A DNA stretch of 32,374 bases, taken from contig JACZRW010000006.1 of the NCBI GenBank assembly GCA_022574495.1, positions 1 through 32,374 of the forward strand, read 5' to 3'. The position numbers were made by a program, and so were the translations under genes. The notes below the pieces were generated by a model. It searched no databases and was not told the DNA's origin. It saw only the letters and a program-made list of their open reading frames with translations. Of the stretch, positions 23,578-32,300 are shown piece by piece (the first letter of the stretch is position 1; each line of letters opens with the position of its first letter). This DNA is from Patescibacteria group bacterium (lineage in GTDB: Bacteria > Patescibacteriota > Microgenomatia > Woykebacterales > RBG-16-39-9b).

Positions 23578-24435
23578 ATGGTCGAAACGAATTTATATCA
23601 AAAATCTCAAGAAGCAATAAATGCAGCCCTCACCCAAGATTGGAAAAAAGCCCTTGACCTAAATCTGGAGATTTTGAAAAATGATCCGGAAAACACAGAC
23701 ACTTTAAATCGTCTAGCCAAAGCTTACACAATGCTTGGCCAAATATCCAAAGCAAAAACTTTCTACAACAAAATATTAAAAATAGATAAATACAATATTA
23801 TAGCCACCAAAAACCTCAGTAAGCTCTCTACTATAAAGGAGAAGGATATTAAAGTTGGTCAGTCTGTAGGCAATGGAATTATTGACCCAGATGTATTTTT
23901 GGAAGAACCAGGCAAAACTAAATTAATAAGTCTCATAGATCTAGCAATGCCTAGCGTGTTAGCAAATTTAAATATCGGTGATCAAGTAAGACTTGAACCT
24001 CAAAGAAATGAAGTGATAGTTTTTTCTCAAGATGGAAGAAGATTGGGTAAGATAAATGAAGATTGGGCTCCAAGTATTTCCCAAGCTTCTCGTGTTGGAA
24101 GTAAATTTAGAGCCTTAATAAAATCGGTACAGATCAAAGCCGACGACTCCAAATCATATTTATCCATCTTTGTGAAAGAAACAGAACGTTCAGAAAAGCT
24201 TTCCCAAAGTATATTCCCCATTGACTCAAGCGGCTTTACGCCGTACATAAGAGGTGACGCTCCGGGTCTACTTTCTGAAAGTAAAGAAACTGCTACAGTA
24301 GAACCAAATGAAGAAACCGGTGATGAAGAAATAGACAAGGTTAATAATTCTCCTGAAGAGTCCTCCCCCACTAATTCGCTAGAAACTATAGCCGAAAAAG
24401 AAATTCAGGATGAAGAAAATCTAGAAGACAACTAA
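23578..24435 (+). CDS. TPR protein with a beta-rich (HIRAN-like?) domain and acidic tail
   Basis: The 285-residue product begins with two TPR-like helical pairs (AINAALTQDWKKALDLNLEIL and LNRLAKAYTMLGQISKAKTFYNKIL, about residues 13-80). A beta-rich domain follows (about 120-210) with GDQVRLEPQRNEVIVFSQDGRRLGKI, weakly recalling HIRAN domains. The last 60 residues are acidic and low-complexity. It has a Shine-Dalgarno site (GAGGA). TPR parts bind proteins, so a scaffold role is plausible, but no substrate is visible. Its stop overlaps that of the convergent gene by 3 nt. It is divergent from yebC. Confidence 0.6.
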   Translation: MVETNLYQKSQEAINAALTQDWKKALDLNLEILKNDPENTDTLNRLAKAYTMLGQISKAKTFYNKILKIDKYNIIATKNLSKLSTIKEKDIKVGQSVGNGIIDPDVFLEEPGKTKLISLIDLAMPSVLANLNIGDQVRLEPQRNEVIVFSQDGRRLGKINEDWAPSISQASRVGSKFRALIKSVQIKADDSKSYLSIFVKETERSEKLSQSIFPIDSSGFTPYIRGDAPGLLSESKETATVEPNEETGDEEIDKVNNSPEESSPTNSLETIAEKEIQDEENLEDN

Positions 24436-25220
24436 GCCAATTCCTCATCAACTATGGTAGTTTGAACCACCGGTGGCTTTTGAGTATTTGTTTTTGTAGC
24501 TTTAACCTGCGAAGCTGGAACTGATTTCGCTATCGTCTTTGTAGTCTCTTCTTTAATAACTTTAGGTATTTCTTTTTTCACCGCTTTTACCACCTTTAAT
24601 TTTTTTGGCTCTGCTTTTTCCGGTTTACTCTCAATTATTGATTTAGTCTCATCTTTCTTTTCTGGTAGCTTCTCCTTTACTTCTTTTGTTTTTTCTTCTC
24701 CTACTTCCTGTGTCTTATCAGCTGCTTTTTCGGGTCTACTAGGTGGGGATTCTATTGCAGCCCAAATGGCAGTTTGATTTTTTGCGGGAATGACAATTTG
24801 CAATTCTTCCCCTACTGCAATCCCAGAGTGGTCCACAGATGCAGGCAACACTCGGTAAGATCCCTCCTGGGACACAACGTGAAATTTACCTTCTTTTTTA
24901 GTAAGGGTGCCTTTAGTTTTGTATCTCTTAACATGTTCAATCTGCTTAAATCTCTTCTCCCCTTTTTCATTAACCAATTTCATTGTATCCCCAACTATTA
25001 GCATACTTTTTGAAGCATAGTTTGCTGGAACAGGATATTTATCCCCTGATTCGGTTACCATATTCTCACCGTCAAAAGTGCCGATTATTCCCGGCAAGGC
25101 TGTATCAACCTCTTTAGATGGGCTTTTATGTTCTAATTCACTCAATAACTGCTTAGCAAGACGAATACTGGATTCTGAGGCAGATAGTGCTTGTCTTATA
25201 AGTTCAATTTGTTTACTCAT
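24432..25220 (-). CDS. hypothetical protein with a basic Lys/Glu/Pro-rich tail
   Basis: I do not recognise the family. The 262 residues run from a helical N-terminus (residues 1-35), through a beta-rich central part (about 40-160, with VGDTMKLV and GEELQIVIPAKNQTAIWAAIE), to a Lys/Glu/Pro/Thr-rich tail (165-262). There is no signal peptide or membrane helix. It starts behind a good Shine-Dalgarno site (AAAGGAGG) 15 nt after the VirD4/HerA-like ATPase stop codon, so the two genes are co-transcribed. The central part might be an OB- or SH3-like barrel, but this is guesswork. A link to the ATPase is suggested by position only. Confidence 0.5.
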   Translation of the reverse strand: MSKQIELIRQALSASESSIRLAKQLLSELEHKSPSKEVDTALPGIIGTFDGENMVTESGDKYPVPANYASKSMLIVGDTMKLVNEKGEKRFKQIEHVKRYKTKGTLTKKEGKFHVVSQEGSYRVLPASVDHSGIAVGEELQIVIPAKNQTAIWAAIESPPSRPEKAADKTQEVGEEKTKEVKEKLPEKKDETKSIIESKPEKAEPKKLKVVKAVKKEIPKVIKEETTKTIAKSVPASQVKATKTNTQKPPVVQTTIVDEELA

Positions 25221-25235
25221 AAATTTACCTCCTTT

Positions 25236-27935
25236 TTATGGTCCCTCTTTACTAAAGGGTTCTGATATTAAAACTTCTTCTTGGTCTCTTGTAGAATCGT
25301 GTTTTCTTTCCGGGTTTGCGTGTGAAGCTTCTGGGAAACTAACTATTTCAACTTCTCCATCATCCTCATTCATTTGTGTACTTGGCACGGGTTGGGCTAC
25401 AAATCTCTTCGGTTCAATATGTTCTTCCGTTGAAGATGGCACTTCCTTTTGCTCCCCATCTACTGGTACTTCTCTAAGCATAACATCCTCTTTAACCGAC
25501 CACTCTGGCGGCCTTGGAGGCTGTCCAGGCTGAAATTTGGTTTCTGTCCATTTCTTTATTACTTTTTCGACCCTCTCGACATTATTAGCAAATTTTTCTC
25601 GAGAAAGTTGGATCGCTCTTTCTCTTAGATTTGTAGCATCTGTAAAAGGTGGTAAAGATCTTGCCGAAAAAGGCATGGAGGATTGATCATCTATCTGAAG
25701 TTTCATATACATCTCGTACTTTCCAAGATTTATCAGATCATTTTCCAAAAATGTTGGGGTAAATTCTCTTTCCAAGAAATGGGCATCAGTTGGACCAACA
25801 CCAAAACTGATTATGGTACCAATATTTCCAAATATTGCATCTCTAACTGTTTCCGGCATTTGCTCAATATACTGGTGTGTAATAGTTAGATCCAGACGGT
25901 ATTTCCTCGCTTCAGATAAAACTACCGCAAAAGCATCGGTGGCAAAATTTTGAAATTCATCTGCGTACAAGAAAAAATCTCTTCTTTCATTTTCAGGAAT
26001 ATCTACCCGTCTCATAGCCGCAAACTGTAATTGGGAAACAATCATCGCTCCCAAGAGTGCGGTGTTATTGGCGCCAATTCTTCCGGTTGCCAAATTTACA
26101 AATAATATTTTTCCTGAATTTATAATCTCATCAATCTTTATAGTACTCTTTGGTTGGCCAACAATATTTCTAATTAACTCTGAATTTAGGAACTGACCAA
26201 CTTTATTTTGAATGGGACTTATCGCTTCGGTTACTAGTCGTTCATTTCTTTCCATTTTGGCAAATTCTTCATTCCAGAATGCTTTCATTTGGGGATCTTG
26301 GATCATTCCAACGATATACCTTCTGTAGTCTCTGTCGACCAATAGTCTAGTAATAGAAAGCAAAGAAGTATTAGGGACTTCAAGAAGAGTCAAAATACAA
26401 TTCTTCAATATATATTCAAGTCTTGGTCCCCAACTCTCGGCAAAATATTTTTTGAAAACATTCACCAAAGCATCAGCCATTAATGTCTTCTGCTTTGGGT
26501 CTACCATCTCCAACATGTTTAAAGAGACTGGGTAGTCAGCGTCAGCCGGATTAAATATCACCACGTCTTCAAGACGATTTTGGGGAACAAAATCTAAAAG
26601 TTCGTCAATTAGTTGCCCGTGCGGGTCCAGCACCGCTACGCCCTCACCGGCTCTCATATCTTGAATCGCCATATTTTTCATAAGAGTACTCTTCCCAGTA
26701 CCCGTCTTCCCCACAGCATAAATATGTTTTCTTCTGTCTGACTTTTTAATTCCAAATTTAATCTGAACATCTCGGTATAAAGTTTCACCAATAATATTTG
26801 CCTTAGTGGTTGGCAAATTCAACGGTGGCTCCCCTTTCTTGGCTCTCGTCCAGGCAATAGTAGGAGTTTCAACTGAAATATTCGGCAAGTGGAATATCGA
26901 AGCTAGTTCTTCTATATTTAAAATATAATCCCCGGCTTCTTTAACATCAGGAAATAATCTTTTCTGAAACGCGGTTAATAATACACTCTCTGATGGTGTT
27001 TCTGGATCCCTACCAAATCCATTTAGACTTGCAGTTGAGAATTGTTTGAAGGAAGCAACAACACTGGAAAGCTTATGTTTAGCTTCTTCAGCTGTATTTC
27101 CAACAACTACTATACGGATCTTCACTTCAAAACCTAGTTTGGAAAGTTTATTCTCAATCATTTTAAGATCTAGCTCTTGTCCCGCAGATAGTCTGGGTGG
27201 CAAAGGTGGTCTAGTATCTAATCGTGGCGGTTCCTGAGGCCCTCTTGCAATATAGGGGAAGATATTTGTACCAATTGATATAATACTTTTTCCAACGTCT
27301 ATCATGATATCCTGAGGATTTACACTAACGGGAGTAATCCCCTCACGAACCGATTTTACGTATTCGTGCCCTCTTTCCTGCCAAAAATCCTCTACTGGTC
27401 TTACCAAATATTGAATCCACACTTGCTCTCCGGTCCGTTGGGTGGCCAGCGCGCTCGTAATCGCCGATAATGGGTCAACTTCAAAGTCCCGAAAAGTTTT
27501 TATAGGGAAAGTAAAATCCTTTTCCAAGGAAATCTCGGTTGCGGAAATATTGGCATTGGAACCAATACTTTTAGTGTAGTCTACGGCTTCTCTTATTTCT
27601 GCGTCTGGGTATTGGGCGTATATTTGGGATTCTACGAAGTTTTTGAAAATTCTTGGAGTATAAACATAAAAGCGTACACCATCTATCGAAGACGCCATCT
27701 CAAGTGATAAATGTTCTTGAACATCTGGAGTAAAACGCAAAAGACCGTGGAGCGACGCAAACATTTGCTCGGCAGCTATTGGTAATCTTTCATTTTCGCG
27801 AGGAAGTTGAATGGAAAGAAGAACACCATCGTTTATCTCAGACTTCTTCCCTCCGATTTCTAGCTTTCTTGCCGCTCTCCAGGCAAAGAGAAATGATATG
27901 GAAATAACGACCGCTATTACAAAAATAAATGTCAT
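25236..27935 (-). CDS. membrane-anchored VirD4/HerA-like ATPase (type IV secretion/DNA-translocation family)
   Basis: This 899-residue protein starts with a membrane helix (about residues 2-19), then a long N-terminal domain (20-390). The RecA-type motor follows, with Walker A GKTGTGKST (about 409-417), DPHG (about 437) and Walker B FFLYADEFQNF (D659, E660). Later motifs are TITHQY near 690 and a Pro/Gln-rich acidic C-terminal tail. CPR genomes commonly carry this type, annotated as a type IV secretory conjugative transfer family protein. No relaxase, VirB channel genes or pilus genes are in the window. A DNA pump or a secretion ATPase are both possible. The promoter is at 27998-28026. The weak start site is GAGAG upstream of ATG. 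Confidence 0.85.
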   Translation of the reverse strand: MTFIFVIAVVISISFLFAWRAARKLEIGGKKSEINDGVLLSIQLPRENERLPIAAEQMFASLHGLLRFTPDVQEHLSLEMASSIDGVRFYVYTPRIFKNFVESQIYAQYPDAEIREAVDYTKSIGSNANISATEISLEKDFTFPIKTFRDFEVDPLSAITSALATQRTGEQVWIQYLVRPVEDFWQERGHEYVKSVREGITPVSVNPQDIMIDVGKSIISIGTNIFPYIARGPQEPPRLDTRPPLPPRLSAGQELDLKMIENKLSKLGFEVKIRIVVVGNTAEEAKHKLSSVVASFKQFSTASLNGFGRDPETPSESVLLTAFQKRLFPDVKEAGDYILNIEELASIFHLPNISVETPTIAWTRAKKGEPPLNLPTTKANIIGETLYRDVQIKFGIKKSDRRKHIYAVGKTGTGKSTLMKNMAIQDMRAGEGVAVLDPHGQLIDELLDFVPQNRLEDVVIFNPADADYPVSLNMLEMVDPKQKTLMADALVNVFKKYFAESWGPRLEYILKNCILTLLEVPNTSLLSITRLLVDRDYRRYIVGMIQDPQMKAFWNEEFAKMERNERLVTEAISPIQNKVGQFLNSELIRNIVGQPKSTIKIDEIINSGKILFVNLATGRIGANNTALLGAMIVSQLQFAAMRRVDIPENERRDFFLYADEFQNFATDAFAVVLSEARKYRLDLTITHQYIEQMPETVRDAIFGNIGTIISFGVGPTDAHFLEREFTPTFLENDLINLGKYEMYMKLQIDDQSSMPFSARSLPPFTDATNLRERAIQLSREKFANNVERVEKVIKKWTETKFQPGQPPRPPEWSVKEDVMLREVPVDGEQKEVPSSTEEHIEPKRFVAQPVPSTQMNEDDGEVEIVSFPEASHANPERKHDSTRDQEEVLISEPFSKEGP

Positions 27936-27997
27936 TTTGCTCTCTTTTCGTCAATAGACGAATTAACCTCACTTCTGACTCCTCCCCAACTGGAATG

Positions 27998-28026
27998 ACT
28001 ATACTTTAACTGAACCTAAAAGTCAA
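27998..28026 (-). promoter_or_regulatory. promoter of the VirD4/HerA-like gene
   Basis: On the minus strand, -35 TTGACT (28026-28021), a 17-bp spacer and -10 TATAGT (28003-27998). The start point would be near 27991, about 55 nt before the gene. Confidence 0.7.
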
Positions 28027-28123
28027 TTAAAGCAGGCTAGCAATTAGAGCAGTCACTTAAGAGGCAACCCTGATCTTCAGGAGTAACATTAGATCATCGT
28101 AAGATCCAAGGTTCTTCTACAAA

Positions 28124-28148
28124 CAAAAAAGCCCTCGAGAGGGTTTTC
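28124..28148 (-). terminator. second of two tandem terminators
   Basis: On the minus strand AAAACCCT-CTCG-AGGG is followed by CTTTTTTG, a stem with a tetraloop and a six-T run. It lies downstream of the stronger terminator at 28197-28224. Confidence 0.7.
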
Positions 28149-28196
28149 CTGTCTTTGAAAGTGGCATTAGAAGCTTTAGCTTCGCAGTCACTCCAA

Positions 28197-28224
28197 CAAA
28201 AAAGCCCCCGAAGGGACTTTTTTG
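28197..28224 (-). terminator. terminator with a UUCG tetraloop
   Basis: CAAAAAAG (28197-28204) pairs with CTTTTTTG (28217-28224), with CCC/GGG inside and one mismatch. On the minus strand the loop is UUCG and six T follow. Confidence 0.85.
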
Positions 28225-28229
28225 TCTTT

Positions 28230-28255
28230 AGGAGTGACTAATTTTGGTCACTCCT
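28230..28255 (-). repeat. perfect 9-bp hairpin in the candidate small RNA
   Basis: AGGAGTGAC (28230-28238) and GTCACTCCT (28247-28255) pair perfectly around an 8-nt loop. AGTCACTCC recurs at about 28187-28194, so the arms have an alternative partner. Confidence 0.7.
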
Positions 28256-28281
28256 CGGAAGAAAGGAGAGAGATCTTGCAT

Positions 28282-28310
28282 ACTATATCACCAAAGAGTA
28301 AAAAAGTCAA
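28282..28310 (-). promoter_or_regulatory. promoter of the candidate small RNA
   Basis: TTGACT (28310-28305), a 17-bp spacer and TATAGT (28287-28282) on the minus strand, starting transcription near 28275. It has the same boxes as the VirD4/HerA-like gene promoter, 284 bp away, and lies only 11 nt past the preceding gene's stop codon. Confidence 0.7.
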
Positions 28311-28320
28311 GTTTTAATGG

Positions 28321-29376
28321 TCATTGACCGTAAAAATCAACTTCAAACTGGCTTGAAACAACCACTTTTATATCCGCTCCAGATTCTATCTCCTCCTTCT
28401 CAACTTCAATATTCAGAAATCCCGCTATCCTCTGGGCTGCTTTATTCTTATCTGAGCCTAAAATCACCTTTGTTTTTGATTCCTCAGTGTTATTTGAAAA
28501 ATTTAGTGTGCTTCCTCCTATATTGTTAATAACCCTTATCACTAAGGTAATATTCTCTCCTACAATCTCAATTACAGCCTGTTCATTACTAATTCCTGTA
28601 TCCACCAGATTTTCCCTTAAAAGACTATCTATATCACTCAAGGAAAATTGTTTGCTGTCTACGGTTTCATCTAGATTAACAAAATACAGTTTATCATCGT
28701 TTATTTTTCGAAAATCCCAAGCTAGACTCCAAAGAGACCCAACCGCGTAATTTGTCTTCATATTTTCATTAAGCCAACTTTTGTAGCCAAATAATTTTGG
28801 CAACACCCTGAAAGAATTAATTTTCCCATGAATGCTCCTTATTCCATTTTCGTCAAACTTCAAATCATTTTCGACAAAAACAAAATATCCATCTATTGGC
28901 AGCGCTAAAAGCTCTTTTACCGATAGATATAAGGAATCAAATTCTGAGTCTCTGTAAGGTTTGCTAAAATAAGCGGCACTTAAACTCATATCTTGGTCTA
29001 CTCCTGAAGAATACATTTTTGGTGACCTAGGTATTCTTAGAAAAGTCACCGATTCCCTACTTGAACTAAGCGAAGCTAAGGCCACGTCTTGTAGGCTATT
29101 ACGCTCAGATACCGAGATGAGTAATATATTTGTTCTATATTTACCATTTACTTTACCTTCAACGGCTATATTTGTTTGTATATTACCAAATGGTTGATTT
29201 AAATTACCCACCCAACCAGGTAGTCTCACCAATAAATTTCCCAGGGCAAATAATATTACAACTGCAATAAATAGTTTGATCAGCCTTTGGGATTTTTGCT
29301 TAGCGTTAGCACGATTCCAGTAACTAGAACTGTGATTTGATTGATGATCGTAAATTCTACGGGTAGGGTTTTTCAT
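28321..29376 (-). CDS. LytR-CpsA-Psr (LCP)-like envelope protein with LytR_C-like end
   Basis: The 351-residue product has a basic cytoplasmic N-terminus, one membrane helix (LIKLFIAVVILFALGNLLV) and an extracellular part. The middle, TNILLISVSERNSLQDVALASLSSSRESVTFLRIPRSPKM..., resembles the start of LCP domains, which move cell-wall polymers onto peptidoglycan, but the usual RDT and GxDxR motifs are degenerate. The C-terminal VIRVINNIGGSTLNF...AQRIAGFLNIEV segment is LytR_C-like. The start at 29376 is chosen because the upstream TTG at 29406 lacks a good ribosome site. Transfer activity is doubtful; a binding or regulatory role is possible. It ends just before the small-RNA promoter. Confidence 0.6.
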   Translation of the reverse strand: MKNPTRRIYDHQSNHSSSYWNRANAKQKSQRLIKLFIAVVILFALGNLLVRLPGWVGNLNQPFGNIQTNIAVEGKVNGKYRTNILLISVSERNSLQDVALASLSSSRESVTFLRIPRSPKMYSSGVDQDMSLSAAYFSKPYRDSEFDSLYLSVKELLALPIDGYFVFVENDLKFDENGIRSIHGKINSFRVLPKLFGYKSWLNENMKTNYAVGSLWSLAWDFRKINDDKLYFVNLDETVDSKQFSLSDIDSLLRENLVDTGISNEQAVIEIVGENITLVIRVINNIGGSTLNFSNNTEESKTKVILGSDKNKAAQRIAGFLNIEVEKEEIESGADIKVVVSSQFEVDFYGQ

Positions 29377-29576
29377 ATAATCAAAATTCCGTCCTCCACG
29401 AACCAAAGTCCCAAGATGCCATGACCACCATAACCCTAGTCATTAAACATTGGCAATCAGACGACTTCTTCCCACTCTTGGCAGCAGGCAGGCCGTATAG
29501 ATTCATCAGGGTTTTAAAATAGACAGTACTATCAACTCATTTTACCATACTAAACTGTTGATCTAAGAAAATATTA

Positions 29577-31274
29577 TCAATATGCAAAGAGGTTACTTTT
29601 TTCTCGCAATTCTCTCAAATGCTTTTCTCTTAGCTTACCACTATATAGTTGGTTTATTTGATTATCTTCAAGCAAAAGTGATACATAATGACTACTCAAG
29701 ATTCTTGGTATTATTACGTATGATGCACCTTTTTGATAATACTTCAGTGCTTCAGACACATTGGAAGCAGTAACAATCACCGGCACGCGAATATTCTCAT
29801 CTTTTAGAAAACTTAGTAATTCTTCTGTATCATCTGGATCATGAACGGTGGAAATTATCAATTCAGCCTTTTTCATATTGGCTTTCTCTAAAATCTCTTC
29901 GTCACTAATGTCTCCAAAAAGAACGTCATACCCTTCATCAAGTAATCCCCTAACCGTAGAGGGGTTGAAATCTATAGCCACTATATTCTTTCCCTTCTTC
30001 TTCAAGTTCCAAATCATCTCACCCCCCAATCTTCCCACTCCAATTAATATTACGTGATCTGTAAAATCCTTATCCTCCTCTAGTACTTTTTCCTCTAAAG
30101 TCTTTCTTTGAAACACATTAAGATATTTGCTTACTTTTTTGTAAAACTTAGAACTATTCAAAATTAAATATGAACTAACACTAATAGTAATTATTCCAAC
30201 CAAAGTGATTACATTTACTAAATCGTTTGATATATGGCCTACCTTTAACCCAAGCGCGACAAGTACTAGAGAAAATTCTGAAATCTGAGCTATTGCCAGA
30301 CCAGCCATAAAAGAAGTTCTTTTTCTAAAACCTAGATAACCCATAATGGTCATCATAATTATGGGGTTTCCTATCAACACGAATAGCGATAACAGTATAG
30401 CTGGTTGCAAACTTGCTATTATGTTCCCAAATGAGAGTTTTAAACCAAGGCCTATGAAAAATATTACTATGAAAAGATCTCTCAGCGGCCTTATCCGAAC
30501 TGCAATCTGGTGCTCTTCTTTGAGGGTGGCTAGACCCACACCGGCAAGAAATGCACCTATTTCAATGGAAAAACCTAAAGCAACTGCAAGAGATGAAAAT
30601 AACATTGCCCACGCAATTGATGTTATAAATAAAAGCTCTACATTTTTTGCTACCGCATCAAAAATATAAGGAGCTACGTATCTACTAATCCAGTAGGTTA
30701 ACGCTACAAATATTGCGCCTACAATAAAAGTGAGACCAAAACCACCAATAGAGAATCCATCTCTCCCTATAGAAGCGATTGTAATCAATGCAATTATCAC
30801 CACTAAATCTTGGACCAAAAGCAACCCCACCGTGATTTTTCCGTATAGAGAATTTAATTCCCTTTTTTCGGTGAGGAGTTTTATGATAATTATCGTACTG
30901 GAAAATGTTAACGCCAGGGCCACATATACCGCTTCTAAATTCCCAAATCCAAGTAACTTGGCGATAAGGAATCCAATTGTACTAGTGAATATTATCTGCC
31001 CAAGTCCAGTAAAAAGTGCAATCTTGCCCAAATACCGAACATCTAGTATTTTTAGTTCCAAACCAATAAGGAAAAGAAGAAAAGCGATACCAAGTTCAGA
31101 CAAAAAATTTAGAGTACTGCTAATTTCCGTTCCTTCAAAAATTCCTAACGACGCAACAATAACTCCAACCAAAATGTAGGCAAGAATAAGTGGTTGTTTA
31201 AAATTTCTAGCCACTGCTCCAAAGACAGCGGCAGCGGCGATTATTATCCCAACGGCAAAAAAAGCAGAAGTCAC
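29577..31274 (-). CDS. Kef-type cation/proton antiporter with TrkA-N domain (CPA2 family)
   Basis: The 565-residue product has about 12-13 hydrophobic segments (1-385) with the CPA2-type LILAYILVGVIVASLGIFE and ALTFSSTIIIIKLL segments, and a cytoplasmic TrkA-N/RCK domain (about 410-540) with GVGRLGGEM for nucleotide binding and a downstream DPDDTEELLSFL. It is expected to exchange K+ or Na+ for protons under nucleotide control. The start is set at GTG 31274 because TGTTACAAT (extended -10, 31292-31284) ends about 9 nt before it, implying a leaderless mRNA. An earlier TTG at 31304 would lie inside the terminator tail of the NYN gene. Confidence 0.85.
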   Translation of the reverse strand: MTSAFFAVGIIIAAAAVFGAVARNFKQPLILAYILVGVIVASLGIFEGTEISSTLNFLSELGIAFLLFLIGLELKILDVRYLGKIALFTGLGQIIFTSTIGFLIAKLLGFGNLEAVYVALALTFSSTIIIIKLLTEKRELNSLYGKITVGLLLVQDLVVIIALITIASIGRDGFSIGGFGLTFIVGAIFVALTYWISRYVAPYIFDAVAKNVELLFITSIAWAMLFSSLAVALGFSIEIGAFLAGVGLATLKEEHQIAVRIRPLRDLFIVIFFIGLGLKLSFGNIIASLQPAILLSLFVLIGNPIIMMTIMGYLGFRKRTSFMAGLAIAQISEFSLVLVALGLKVGHISNDLVNVITLVGIITISVSSYLILNSSKFYKKVSKYLNVFQRKTLEEKVLEEDKDFTDHVILIGVGRLGGEMIWNLKKKGKNIVAIDFNPSTVRGLLDEGYDVLFGDISDEEILEKANMKKAELIISTVHDPDDTEELLSFLKDENIRVPVIVTASNVSEALKYYQKGASYVIIPRILSSHYVSLLLEDNQINQLYSGKLREKHLRELREKSNLFAY

Positions 31275-31306
31275 TATGGATTTATTGTAACAAAAGTGCT
31301 CCAAAA

Positions 31307-31369
31307 GAAAAACGACCCTTTTTCCAATCCTTCAAAGTTATATATGAAGAACGGACGGAGTCGTTTTTC
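31307..31369. terminator. long-loop hairpin after the NYN gene
   Basis: GAAAAACGAC (31307-31316) and GTCGTTTTTC (31360-31369) pair perfectly over a 43-nt loop containing CTTCA/TGAAG. On the minus strand CTTTT follows, so it can terminate NYN transcription; the arms also place T-runs on the plus strand. Confidence 0.6.
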
Positions 31370-31390
31370 CTCCTTAGAAAACCAAACTAT

Positions 31391-31458
31391 TTTGACTTAC
31401 TAAGGGATTGGAGGTTTTTATGTAACCATTTTTTATATAAGTCAAAGGGAAACCTCCA
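31391..31458. repeat. interleaved inverted repeats in pseudoknot order
   Basis: TTTGACTTA (31391-31399) pairs with TAAGTCAAA (31438-31446), and TGGAGGTTT (31409-31417) pairs with AAACCTCCA (31450-31458). The order A-B-A'-B' is that of an H-type pseudoknot. Each A arm also contains TTGACT, a -35-like box, on opposite strands, so promoters facing each other are an alternative explanation. Confidence 0.55.
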
Positions 31459-31511
31459 TGGGGTAACCTTGACTACCTCTCCCTCGCAGGACAGGATTTT
31501 GAGGGTCTAAA

Positions 31512-32219
31512 TTATGAGACTAGAGAGACATAGCTGTCTTTTGTTCTTAACCGGTCACGATACTCATCAGGTTTATCATGCCGAAAGGCACGAAAAGACA
31601 TGATTTCATCGAGGTAATTCACGGTGTCGGCTTCATTGTACAGCCAATAAGCCAGCTGTATAAATCCGCTTATAACATGAGTCCTCTTACCCATCTTGTG
31701 CAACCTTTTGGCCGCATCTACAAATGCTCTGTCACCAGAGAAGATGACAAAGTCCTGCACTTCCGGGTAAGTCTCTACCACCCTAGCAATCTCGCTAATG
31801 AGGGAATTGTCGACCACGTGGCCTTCAAATTCACTCCTTCCCCTTACCACTCGGAAACTGAGAGAGGTATTAGCATGGATTTCTACTAGATCACGTGAAT
31901 TCTTGGCCTGTCGCAAATACCTCCTTGTTACCCCACGAGCTCGAACGAGCAGTGCCTCATTGGCCAGACCAGCTCGGTAGGATACTACCCGTACCTCAGG
32001 TGCAACTTGCCTACCAGCCCAGAGAACCCTTTTGCAAAGATGTTCCCATCTCTCGTCCTTGGACAGATATAGGTCGATTAGGTGGTCATGTAACGTCTTT
32101 TCTCTTGGGACCCCTTCTTCAAACGTAGGCCCTGGCCTAGATCGACGTATAACCATATTCCTAATGGGAACTGCTAGATTCGACAGATCTACAAAGACTG
32201 CCGACGCCCATCCTTCCAT
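31512..32219 (-). CDS. NYN-domain (PIN-like) putative RNase
   Basis: The 235-residue product begins with VFVDLSNLAVPIRN (Asp-x-x-Asn motif) and carries FVIFSGDRAFVDAAKRL near residue 155 and HVISGF after it, matching NYN/LabA-type nuclease domains with two or three metal-binding Asp residues. Such domains cut RNA; many sit near tRNA- or defence-related genes, but no partner is visible here. The gene has a promoter, a good Shine-Dalgarno site (AGGAGGAGG) and a downstream hairpin, so it stands alone. It is GC-richer than the neighbouring antiporter. About 45 C-terminal residues after the core are charged and unrecognised. Confidence 0.75.
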   Translation of the reverse strand: MEGWASAVFVDLSNLAVPIRNMVIRRSRPGPTFEEGVPREKTLHDHLIDLYLSKDERWEHLCKRVLWAGRQVAPEVRVVSYRAGLANEALLVRARGVTRRYLRQAKNSRDLVEIHANTSLSFRVVRGRSEFEGHVVDNSLISEIARVVETYPEVQDFVIFSGDRAFVDAAKRLHKMGKRTHVISGFIQLAYWLYNEADTVNYLDEIMSFRAFRHDKPDEYRDRLRTKDSYVSLVS

Positions 32220-32270
32220 TTCAACCTCCTCCTAGTCCAGTGGTACTTTATGTACACTGAAGACATGAAG

Positions 32271-32300
32271 ATTATATCACAATTATGTGGGTGGTGTCAA
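32271..32300 (-). promoter_or_regulatory. promoter of the NYN gene
   Basis: On the minus strand, TTGACA (32300-32295), an 18-bp spacer and TATAAT (32276-32271). The start point is about 45 nt upstream of the gene, and the remaining 74 bases to the window end show no clear feature. Confidence 0.8.

Larger units (their letters stand above)
28197..28275 (-). ncRNA. candidate small RNA of about 80 nt
   Basis: On the minus strand a consensus-like promoter (TTGACT, 17 bp, TATAGT) begins transcription near 28275. The RNA would contain a perfect 9-bp hairpin (28230-28255) and end at the UUCG terminator; readthrough would end at the second terminator near 28124, giving about 150 nt. There is no open reading frame of note. 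The segment GGAGTGAC, its complement GTCACTCC and a third GGAGTGACT just after the first terminator allow alternative pairings. Confidence 0.5.

Noticed and set aside
29420-29521. 33-codon plus-strand frame MTTITLVIKHW... before the LCP-like gene
   Set aside because: No ribosome site and no family; too short to support.
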